This document shows positions 57,317 through 64,000 of a DNA stretch of 64,000 bases, piece by piece. This DNA is from Micromonospora yangpuensis (GTDB lineage Bacteria > Actinomycetota > Actinomycetes > Mycobacteriales > Micromonosporaceae), in NCBI RefSeq assembly GCF_900091615.1, contig NZ_FMIA01000002.1, positions 2,232,001-2,296,000 of the forward strand, in the 5' to 3' direction. Position numbers and translations under genes: made by a program. Position 1 is the first letter of the stretch; each line of letters opens with the position of its first letter. The notes below the pieces were generated by a model that worked only from the letters and a program-made list of their open reading frames with translations, did not search any database and was not told the DNA's origin.

Positions 57317-58294
57317 TCAGAGGTAGATCACCCGACTGCGGCGGTCTGTGGTGACCGCGTCCAAGCCGGGCGCGTCGAGGTCCACGTAGAGCTGGAGCAG
57401 TTGCACCACCGGGTCGAGGTTCACCCCCGCCGGGAGCGGGATTTTGATGGTGTCGTTGCTCGGCCCGTTCGGTGAGCCGGAGGAGTCCCACACCGCGCGG
57501 ACCATGTTGCCGTCCGGTCCGGTCGCCTCGACCTCGGCCCGCAGCGTCTTCGGGGTGCCGGTGGCCTCGATGACCGCGGTGAACGACCCGGCCGCGGGGT
57601 CCTTGGTGACCGAGAGCTTGACGCCACCCACCACCTGCACCACCGCCCCGATGGTCAGGCCGCGCACCGCGAAACTCAGCGTACGGGCCAGCGTCCCGGT
57701 CGACGCGGTGGAGGTCGGGTTGGGGGCCAGGAAGACCTGGCCGTCGGTGAACAGCTTGAGGTCGGGCTCGCACTTGTACGCGCCGCCCTTCGGCAGCGGC
57801 TGGTACACGCTGGTGTTCGACGCCGGCGCCGACTGGGTCAAGGTGTAGGAGAGTCCGACGTCGTCACCGGAGATGTTGTGTGCGTAGAGGGACGGTTCAC
57901 CGTCGATGTTGATCACCTCGAACTGCACACCACCCAGCTGGTACGGGTCGGAGGTCTCTCCCCGCTGCACCAGCACGAGCATCGGCAGGACGTTCGCCGC
58001 CACCGTGGCCACCTGCACCAGGGAGCCCAGCCAGTCGTCGAGCCCGGCGAATCGGGACCGGGCCGGCTGCCCCGGTGCGGGGTCGGGAGCTGCCGCCGCG
58101 CTGCCCGGAGCTGCCGCCGCGCTGCCCGGAGCTGCCGCCGCGCTGGCCGGAGCTGCCGCCGTGCTGGCCGGAGCCGCCGACGCGCTGCCCGGTGCGACCA
58201 GCCCGACCGTCGCGGCGGCACCGCCGAGCACGGCCGCGCCCCGCATCACGTCCCGGCGGCTCACCGACCGACGACTGTGCTGTTCATCAGGCAT
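57317..58294 (-). CDS. Tat-exported protein of unknown function with Ala/Gly/Ser/Pro repeat
   Basis: The product has 325 residues. It carries a twin-arginine signal (SRRDVMRG) and a hydrophobic stretch to about 41. An Ala/Pro/Gly/Ser repeat (about 42-70, four copies of a PGSAAAA-type unit) precedes the mature part, which is beta-rich (FEVINIDGEPSLYAHNIS, GAVVQVVGGVKLSVT, IKIPLPAGVNLDPV). The fold is not recognised. GGAGGTCGGAG precedes ATG 58294. The gene is flanked on both sides by the same 100-bp palindromic element. Confidence 0.72.
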   Translation of the reverse strand: MPDEQHSRRSVSRRDVMRGAAVLGGAAATVGLVAPGSASAAPASTAAAPASAAAAPGSAAAAPGSAAAAPDPAPGQPARSRFAGLDDWLGSLVQVATVAANVLPMLVLVQRGETSDPYQLGGVQFEVINIDGEPSLYAHNISGDDVGLSYTLTQSAPASNTSVYQPLPKGGAYKCEPDLKLFTDGQVFLAPNPTSTASTGTLARTLSFAVRGLTIGAVVQVVGGVKLSVTKDPAAGSFTAVIEATGTPKTLRAEVEATGPDGNMVRAVWDSSGSPNGPSNDTIKIPLPAGVNLDPVVQLLQLYVDLDAPGLDAVTTDRRSRVIYL

Positions 58295-58459
58295 CTCCGA
58301 CCTCCACGTCCGGCTGTGGTGTGCCGTGAGGTCGGGTGTCGCACCCGCCGCCACACCCTGGGTGTGGGTGATGTTACTCTTCGTAAATATCGAAATCTAT
58401 CCCTGCGGGCTGGACGGTGGAACGATGAGCGCACCGGTGCCGCGTGCCCGCTGAGCCCC

Positions 58460-58560
58460 GCACCTCCTCCGGCACTCGTTGATCAACTCGGTTGAGCCGA
58501 TATGGCTGGGTCGAAGGGCGACGGATACCGCCATATCAGCCCAACCGAGTCGATCAACGC
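58460..58560. repeat. 100-bp palindromic element, copy 2
   Basis: It aligns end to end with copy 1 (57182-57281) in the same orientation. The inverted ends (58479-58497 with 58539-58557) have two mismatches, and an inner GATATGGC/GCCATATC pair is present. Confidence 0.85.
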
Positions 58561-58633
58561 GGGTTCGCGCTACGTGGGTTCGCGCTACGCGGGTTCGCGC
58601 AATGCGGGTTCGCGCAATGCGGGTTCGCGCAAT
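58559..58633. repeat. Tandem array, 15-bp unit, five copies
   Basis: Five units of gcgggttcgcgcaat or its variant gcgggttcgcgctac follow the palindromic element directly. The multiple of three keeps a frame open, but the next gene starts after it at 58701. Confidence 0.85.
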
Positions 58634-58700
58634 GCGGGTTCCCCGCCGGGCGGGCGGCGACGACTGCCGATCGGCGCTAGGTTGGGATCCGGAGGTGTCG

Positions 58701-59573
58701 ATGATGAAGCTCGGGCTGCACTACTGGAACTTCGCCACGCCTGCCGAGACGGCGGCGATCGCGCCCACCCTGCTGACCACGGCCACCACTGCCGAACAGG
58801 CAGGTGTCGCGTCGTTCACGGTGATGGACCACTACTTCCAGATGGACACCATGGCGCCGGCCGAGGATCCGATGCTGGAGGCGTACACGACTCTGGGTTT
58901 CGTCGCGGCCAGGACCGAGCGGATGAACCTGGGCGTGCTGGTCACCGGCGTGATGTACCGCTACCCGGGGCTGCTCGCCAAGATCGTGACCACTCTCGAC
59001 GTGCTCTCCGGCGGGCGGGCCCGGCTGGGCCTCGGCGCGTCCTGGTACGAGCGGGAACAGCGCGGTCTCGGGGTGCCCGTGGTGCCGATGGCCGAACGGT
59101 TCGAGCGGCTGGAGGAGACGCTGCAGATCTGCCGGCAGATGTGGAGCGACGACAACGGGCCGTTCGAGGGCCGGCACTACCGGCTGACCGAGACAATCAA
59201 CTCGCCGCAGCCGCTGCGCCGGCCGCACCCGCCGATCATGATCGGCGGCGGCGGGGAGAAGAAGACCCTGCTCCTGGTGGCCCGGTACGCCGACGCCTGC
59301 AACATCTTCGGCAGCAACCCCGCCGACGTGGCGCACAAGCTGGACGTGCTGCGGGCGCACTGCGCGGCCGAGGGGCGGGACTACGCCGCCATCGAGAAGA
59401 CCGCGCTGGTGATGCGCCCGGCCCTGGCCGACGTCGACGCCTTCCTCGCCGACGTGGCCGAGTACGCCAAGCTGGGGGTGACCGAGGTGCAGGTCGTTCC
59501 GGACCGGCACCCGGTGGAGTTCACCGAGCGGCTCGCCGACCAGGTGCTGCCCAGGCTCGCCGACATCGGCTGA
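58701..59573 (+). CDS. LLM-class F420-dependent oxidoreductase
   Basis: The product has 290 residues. It starts MMKLGLHYWNF, then SFTVMDHYFQMDTM, MNLGVLVTGVMYRYPGLLAK and LSGGRARLGLGASWYEREQRGLG, the pattern of the luciferase-like TIM barrel (TIGR03560-type). The cofactor F420 is inferred from the family; FMN use is possible. GGAGGTGTCG precedes ATG 58701. The open frame upstream covers the palindromic and tandem repeats and is not part of the gene. It is next to a long LAL regulator gene on the other strand. Confidence 0.88.
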   Translation: MMKLGLHYWNFATPAETAAIAPTLLTTATTAEQAGVASFTVMDHYFQMDTMAPAEDPMLEAYTTLGFVAARTERMNLGVLVTGVMYRYPGLLAKIVTTLDVLSGGRARLGLGASWYEREQRGLGVPVVPMAERFERLEETLQICRQMWSDDNGPFEGRHYRLTETINSPQPLRRPHPPIMIGGGGEKKTLLLVARYADACNIFGSNPADVAHKLDVLRAHCAAEGRDYAAIEKTALVMRPALADVDAFLADVAEYAKLGVTEVQVVPDRHPVEFTERLADQVLPRLADIG

Positions 59574-59628
59574 GGCTGACCGCCGGTTGAGGTCGACCGC
59601 CGGCCGCCGCCCGCACGCAGGCCGGCGG

Positions 59629-62529
59629 TCAGTCCTGGCTGGCGCGGTACAGCACCATCCGGACCACGCCCACCCGGTTGGTCACGCCCAGTTTGGCGAA
59701 GACCCTGGTCAGGTGCATCTCCACGGTCTTCTCCTTGACGTCCAGCCGGCGGGCGATCTCTCGGTTGGTCAGGCCGTCGCCGACCAGGCCGGCGACCTGC
59801 TCCTCGCGGGCGGTCAACGACTGCGGGCCGGAGACCTCCTGCCGGCGTCCACCGTGGCGGGTCCGTGTCGCCAGCCGGACCCGGAGCCGGCCGGTCTCCC
59901 GGGCCAGCCGGAGCGCGCCGCACTGCTCGAAGTACTGCTGGGCGCTGCTCAGCTCCCGGAGCGCCGACTCGGTCTGGCCGGTGGCGGCCAGCGCCTGGGC
60001 CGCCACCACGGTGGCCCGTCGGGCGTCGACAGCGAGGCCGGCGGCGGCCAGTTCGGTGGCGGCGGTGCTGGCGGCGGTCACCGCGGCGAGCGGGTCCTGG
60101 ACGGTCAGCGCGTGCGCCCGGGCCAGCCGGGCCAGCGCCGACCGGCCGGGCAGGCCCAGCCGGTCGGCGGCGGTCTGCGCGGCCAGGCCCCAGGAGTCGG
60201 CGAGGTCGACCCGGCCGGCCTCCAACGCGGCCCGCGCCTGGTGTTCCAGCAGGGTGATCCGGGACCACGGGTCGGCCGTCGGCAGGTCGGCCGGCCCGGT
60301 GAGGTTGCCGCGGTCGTCGGGGTCGTCGCCGCTGGCCCGCACCTCGGCGTGCATCACCCGGCAGACGATGCCGAACCAGCCGATCGCGGACAGGTCGGCC
60401 GTCGACCGGGGTGCCGGCCGCTGCTCGACGACCTCGCCGGTCCAGACCGCCACCCAGGACCGCAGGGTCTCGGCGAAGACCCGCAGGGCGGTGTCGCCCG
60501 AGGCGGTCGCCAGCTCGACGGCCTCCGTGGCGGTCGCGCCCGCCTCCGCCAGTCGGCCGAGCCCGCGCAGGGCCACCACCTGTGCGCCGAGCAGCCAGGT
60601 GAGCTGGGCGTGTCGCCCGGAGCCGTGGCCGGCCCGCAGCGCCCGGGTCACGTGCCGCAGGGCGTCCCACGGCCGTTCCATCACCAGCTCGCTCCAGCCC
60701 ACCCAGACGCTGGCCTCCAACCGCGCCGCCACCTCCTGGTCGAGTAGCCCGTCCAGCAGCCCGGCGGCGACCGTCAGGTGCGTGGTGGCCGCCGTGACGT
60801 CGGCACCGAGGCAGTACGCCAGGGCCTGCAACCCACTGGCGGCGGCCGCCATCGGGCGGGCGTCGGACTGCGGTGCCGCCAGCGCGCGGGCGGCACCGGC
60901 TCCGGCGCGGGCCTCGGCCAGGGCGCCGTCGAGCAGGTCGTGGCCGGCCAGCTCGATCAAGAGTGCGGCCCGGTAGCCCTGCTGCGGCGCGGCCGGGCCG
61001 TCGAGCTCCCGGCGGAGCATGGCCCGGCCCTGTGCCCGGTGACCGAGCTGGCGTTCCAGCCGGGCGCAGACCGCGACGGCGGCCAACCGTCCGGGGGTCA
61101 TCCGGGAACCGGCGAGCAACGCCTCCTGCAGGGTGTCGCGGGCGGCGTCCGGGTGCCCCGCCGCGTCCAGCGCCAGACCGAGCGCGAAGCGCAGTTCGGC
61201 CCGGGGGTCGTGGGTGTCCGGCCGGTCCGGTACCAGCCGACAGGCGGCCTGCAGCCAGCCGACCGCCGCCTCCGGGCAACGGTCCCGGACGGCCGCCGCC
61301 GCGTCCGCGAGGATCTCGGCGGCGTGCAGATCACCGGGGACGGCCACCCGTACCAGGTGCGGGGCGAGCAACTCGGCCGGGGCGTGGCGGCGACGCAGCA
61401 CCTGGGCGGCGCGGGCGTGCGCGCCGAGCCGCCAGCCCGGCTCGGTGCTCTGGTAGACCGCGTGGCGCAGCACCTGGTGCCGGAACACGAACTCACCGGT
61501 GCCCGCGGTCGGGCGGACGATGTCGTACCGGGACAGCTCGTCGAAGACCGGGTAGCGACTGCGGTAGGCGAGGTCGGCGACGAACGCCACCGGATTGGGT
61601 TCGAAGCAGCCGCCGAGGACCGCGGCGGCCTGGGCGGCGAGCCGGGCCGGCGGGGAGAGCGCGTCCAGCTCGGCCAGCAGCGGCGCGAGCACGGCGGCGG
61701 GCAGCGGGTCCAACTCGACCCCGTCCATCCCGGCCGGTCCCGGGCGGGCGCTGGCGGTCAACGCCCGCAGGTAGAGCGGATTGCCGGTGCCGGCGGCCAG
61801 CAGCGCACGCCGCCACCGGGGCGGGCCGGAAGTCGGTACGAACTCGGCGCTGGCGACGGGGGCGAGCGGCCCCAGCGGCAGCCGGATCAGCCCCGACGCC
61901 TCACGTAGCGCGCTGCTCAGCGCCAGCGGCGCCTGGCGGCCCCGGTAGGCGAAGGCCAGCAGCAGGGCGGCCCGGGGCGGCCGGCCGACCAGGTGCCGGA
62001 GCATGGTGACCAGCGTCGGGTCGGCCCGGTGCAGGTCGTCCAGGACCACCACCAGCCCCTGCGGGGTGGCCAGCGCGGTGAGCAGCGCCCGGACGGCGGT
62101 GACCTGTCGCCGTACGGTCAGCTCGTCCGGCCCACCGAACTCGGCCGGGCCGGTGCCCTGGTGTGCCGGCACCCGGAGCAGGGTGGCCAGGTGGGCCCGG
62201 TGCTCGCGGCGCATCCCGGTGCCCGCCGGGGCAGCGGCGGTCTCGATGTGGTCGGCGAAGGCCCGGGCCAGCGCGGCCAGCCCGCCGGTCGCCACGACCG
62301 TGACCGTGGCCATGCCCCGCCGCCGGGCCACCGCGGTCAGTTCGGTGAGCAGACGGCTCTTGCCGATGCCCGGGTCGCCGGTGACCTCCACGAGTTGCCC
62401 GGTGCCGGCGACCGCCAGGTCCATCGCCCCGACCAGCGTCGCGTACTCCGCGTCCCGCCCGACCAGGCCCCGCTCCGGTCGGCGTCCGGTGACCGTCCGG
62501 GGGGTTGTCGCCTGCAACGTGTCGAGCAT
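59629..62529 (-). CDS. LAL-type LuxR regulator (AAA ATPase, STAND)
   Basis: The product has 966 residues. Walker A GDPGIGKS is at 51-58, and Walker B is LVVVLDDLH at about 165-173. Long TPR-like helices occupy the middle, and a LuxR helix-turn-helix the end (about 900-960, LTAREEQVAGLVGDGLTNREIARRLDVKEKTVEMHL). LAL regulators often activate antibiotic or catabolic gene clusters. GAGGAGGACTGA precedes ATG 62529, and the stop of a small upstream frame overlaps this site. It points to the condensation-domain gene next to it as a possible target. Confidence 0.93.
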   Translation of the reverse strand: MLDTLQATTPRTVTGRRPERGLVGRDAEYATLVGAMDLAVAGTGQLVEVTGDPGIGKSRLLTELTAVARRRGMATVTVVATGGLAALARAFADHIETAAAPAGTGMRREHRAHLATLLRVPAHQGTGPAEFGGPDELTVRRQVTAVRALLTALATPQGLVVVLDDLHRADPTLVTMLRHLVGRPPRAALLLAFAYRGRQAPLALSSALREASGLIRLPLGPLAPVASAEFVPTSGPPRWRRALLAAGTGNPLYLRALTASARPGPAGMDGVELDPLPAAVLAPLLAELDALSPPARLAAQAAAVLGGCFEPNPVAFVADLAYRSRYPVFDELSRYDIVRPTAGTGEFVFRHQVLRHAVYQSTEPGWRLGAHARAAQVLRRRHAPAELLAPHLVRVAVPGDLHAAEILADAAAAVRDRCPEAAVGWLQAACRLVPDRPDTHDPRAELRFALGLALDAAGHPDAARDTLQEALLAGSRMTPGRLAAVAVCARLERQLGHRAQGRAMLRRELDGPAAPQQGYRAALLIELAGHDLLDGALAEARAGAGAARALAAPQSDARPMAAAASGLQALAYCLGADVTAATTHLTVAAGLLDGLLDQEVAARLEASVWVGWSELVMERPWDALRHVTRALRAGHGSGRHAQLTWLLGAQVVALRGLGRLAEAGATATEAVELATASGDTALRVFAETLRSWVAVWTGEVVEQRPAPRSTADLSAIGWFGIVCRVMHAEVRASGDDPDDRGNLTGPADLPTADPWSRITLLEHQARAALEAGRVDLADSWGLAAQTAADRLGLPGRSALARLARAHALTVQDPLAAVTAASTAATELAAAGLAVDARRATVVAAQALAATGQTESALRELSSAQQYFEQCGALRLARETGRLRVRLATRTRHGGRRQEVSGPQSLTAREEQVAGLVGDGLTNREIARRLDVKEKTVEMHLTRVFAKLGVTNRVGVVRMVLYRASQD

Positions 62530-62688
62530 TCAGTCCTCCTCGGCGGTGGCCGTCGGGCCGACCGATCGGGTGGCGCGTCGCGTCGGTGGTCCGACCGCGG
62601 TGGTCCGATCGTCGGCGAGGTCGGCCAGAAAGGGTTCGGCAACCGGCACGCATTGCCCATTGCCAATTCTTTCCAAAAAGGGGTCCAT
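62530..62688 (-). CDS. Possible small upstream protein, translationally coupled to the LAL gene
   Basis: The frame from ATG 62688 encodes 52 residues, MDPFLERIGNGQCVPVAEP then an Asp/Arg/Thr-rich part ending ATAEED, with its TGA directly before the LAL ATG. The ribosome site upstream is weak. It may be a leader peptide or a chance frame. I do not recognise it. Confidence 0.35.
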   Translation of the reverse strand: MDPFLERIGNGQCVPVAEPFLADLADDRTTAVGPPTRRATRSVGPTATAEED

Positions 62689-62842
62689 GGGGGTTCTCTT
62701 GTGGCGAGAAGATTCGCGCATTCGGCAAGATGTTAGCGTCCGCCATGAATTGCCGGCAAGGGTCGTCCCGGCCGGGATTTACCTCCCCGAAATGCTGGCC
62801 GGTTCGGTTGGCCATTGCGCAGCAAATGGTCCGAATGGCGGA

Positions 62843-64000
62843 CTACCGGGTGCCGTCGGGCACCTGCGCCGACGGGGTTCCCCGCCCGTCGCCGGCCGCC
62901 ACCACCGGGCGGCCCTGCCAGGCGGCCAGGTCGTCGGAGTCGTCCGGGGAGTCCGCGCAGAGCACGTAGTACCCCGGGGTCACCGTCATGAAGTGCCGTT
63001 CCACGGCGGCCAGGCAGGCCGCGTGCGCCTGCTCGGGAGTGTCCAGTCCGGTGCCGGCGATCGCGTACGCGACCAGACTGGCCCCGCCGTCGGCGGCGGG
63101 CAGGGCGAACACCCGTCCGTGGTGCGCGCCGAGCGCCTCGGCGACGAGCTGCTGCGCCTGCGGCCACTCCACCCAGGACGGCCCGACCCGCAGCCACTCC
63201 GGCCCGCGCCGCAACGGGGTGACCGCGGCCATCGTGTCGGTGCTGGCCAGGTCGACGTCACCGGCGGCGGCGGCCACCACCAGCGCCTCCATCGCCCGCA
63301 GGAGCGTGGCCAACTCGCCGGCGGGTACCCGGAGGGTGTCGTCGGTGGTCAGCCCGAGCACCGGCAGACCGCCGATCTCGATCACCCGCAGCATGAGCAT
63401 CACCCGGAAGCTCGGCGGCACCCACCAGCGCAGCCGGCTGTGCGGCACCGCCGCCACGGCGTCCCGGGCGTCGCCGCCGACGGTGCCGCCACCGCCGAGC
63501 CCCATGATGTTGACCGCGCAGTCGCGCTGGAAGAAGCTGCCCCGGGCCCGGCCGGCCGCCCGCTGCGTCTCGACCAGCTCGTCCTGGCGGAACATGCCGT
63601 GCCGGTTGGCGATCAGGCTCGCCGCCCCGGCCCGGCGGATCAGCTCGTCGAAGCTGGTCGTGCCGGCGTCCACCGCGACCAGGCTGTCCTGGGCCAGGGT
63701 GCCCACGTAGTCGTGCAGGTGGGCGCCGATCCGGTTGTTGACCACGGAGGCGAAGACCAGCTCCCGGTTGCCGGTCCGTCGGGCCACCAGCGCGCAGTAC
63801 GCGGCCAGCAGCACCATCGGCCGGCTGGTGCCGGTCCGCGCGGCGACCAGGGGCAGGGCCAGGGCGATCGCCGGGGACTCCAGGAACCCGCTCAGCGGGC
63901 CGCCGCCGTCGTCGGCGACCACCGGGGCCGCGTACAGGCACTGGGGCAGGTCGACCAGGTGCCGCCGCCAGTAGCCCAGGGTGGCGGTGAGTCGGGCCCG
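62843..64000 (-). CDS. Condensation-domain protein, C-terminal part (5' end beyond the window)
   Basis: About 385 residues are visible; the frame is open to the window edge. It starts RARLTATLGYWRRHLVDLP, the end of the N-terminal half of an NRPS-type condensation domain. VLLAAYCALVARRTGNRELVFASVVNNR and YVGTLAQDSLVAVDAGTTSFDELIRRAG follow, the donor/acceptor subdomain motifs (N-R, then F-x-ELI). The catalytic HHxxxDG would lie before the window. A C-terminal region of about 130 residues without adenylation or carrier motifs suggests a stand-alone condensation enzyme. The LAL regulator gene next to it fits a biosynthetic cluster. Confidence 0.85.
   Translation of the reverse strand, partial: RARLTATLGYWRRHLVDLPQCLYAAPVVADDGGGPLSGFLESPAIALALPLVAARTGTSRPMVLLAAYCALVARRTGNRELVFASVVNNRIGAHLHDYVGTLAQDSLVAVDAGTTSFDELIRRAGAASLIANRHGMFRQDELVETQRAAGRARGSFFQRDCAVNIMGLGGGGTVGGDARDAVAAVPHSRLRWWVPPSFRVMLMLRVIEIGGLPVLGLTTDDTLRVPAGELATLLRAMEALVVAAAAGDVDLASTDTMAAVTPLRRGPEWLRVGPSWVEWPQAQQLVAEALGAHHGRVFALPAADGGASLVAYAIAGTGLDTPEQAHAACLAAVERHFMTVTPGYYVLCADSPDDSDDLAAWQGRPVVAAGDGRGTPSAQVPDGTR

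Noticed and set aside
58479..58700. Extended start of the LLM oxidoreductase
   Set aside because: The extension is made of the palindromic element and the 15-base repeats. ATG 58701 has GGAGG and the family's N-terminus.
59381..61279. Minus-strand frame of 632 codons overlapping the LAL gene
   Set aside because: Same strand but another phase, Arg/Gly/Pro/Ala repeats only. The LAL frame has Walker and LuxR motifs.

Overview
The window is high-GC actinobacterial DNA (GTG and TTG starts are common, genes overlap by ATGA/GTGA, and third codon positions are G/C rich). SsgA-like and DivIVA-like proteins, an XRE/DUF397 pair, F420-type and LAL-type genes, and genus-style interspersed palindromes point to a Micromonospora-like member of the Micromonosporaceae. 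This is inference from content; no database was searched.

Layout. 0-5.8 kb: a membrane protein, then three secreted hemicellulose-degrading proteins on the minus strand (CBM13 esterase, GH43-CBM6-CBM13, GH43-CBM42) with a LacI-type palindrome upstream. 5.8-13.6 kb: tandem-repeat DNA, a HelD-type helicase, a LolA/RseB-like lipoprotein divergent from an OmpR-type two-component system. 14-23.8 kb: a TPR/stalk/FN3 membrane protein, a divergent MarR-VOC pair, a K+ channel, DUF4236, Rrf2 and AraC regulators, an SDR, an SsgA-like protein, a TIGR02611-type membrane protein and tRNA-Val(CAC). 23.9-37.6 kb: an accessory region of lower and uneven GC beginning just after the tRNA. It holds small orphans, three paralogous XRE-TPR regulators, a DrrAB-like exporter with a TetR regulator, a HELTH putative zinc protease, a four-gene overlapping operon with a GGGTAC-N5-GTACCC palindrome, a CYTH protein and a protein with three internal repeats. 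37.6-43.1 kb: two decayed genes, a NarL-type two-component system and the ABC/FtsX exporter it probably controls. 43.1-47.2 kb: furA-katG and a second HELTH protein carrying an N-terminal tag like those of DUF4157/contractile-injection-associated proteins. 47.3-52.5 kb: pectate lyase, a zinc-ribbon SDR and a GAF-SpoIIE phosphatase. 53.2-59.6 kb: XRE/DUF397, GntR, DivIVA-like and small proteins, and an F420-type LLM oxidoreductase, with two copies of a 100-bp palindromic element. 59.6-64 kb: a large LAL regulator and the 3' end of a condensation-domain gene, probably the edge of a nonribosomal peptide cluster.

How the parts work together. The secreted enzymes form a plant-wall degradation set (feruloyl/acetyl ester removal, arabinose debranching, pectin cleavage) with LacI-type operators at two places. 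Several local circuits are readable: MarR-VOC, TetR-DrrAB, FurA-KatG, two-component system-ABC exporter, and XRE regulator plus operon sharing one palindrome.

The best candidates for undescribed biology are the HELTH protein pair, the four-gene XRE operon with its repeated palindrome, the three-repeat protein, and the interspersed palindromic elements.
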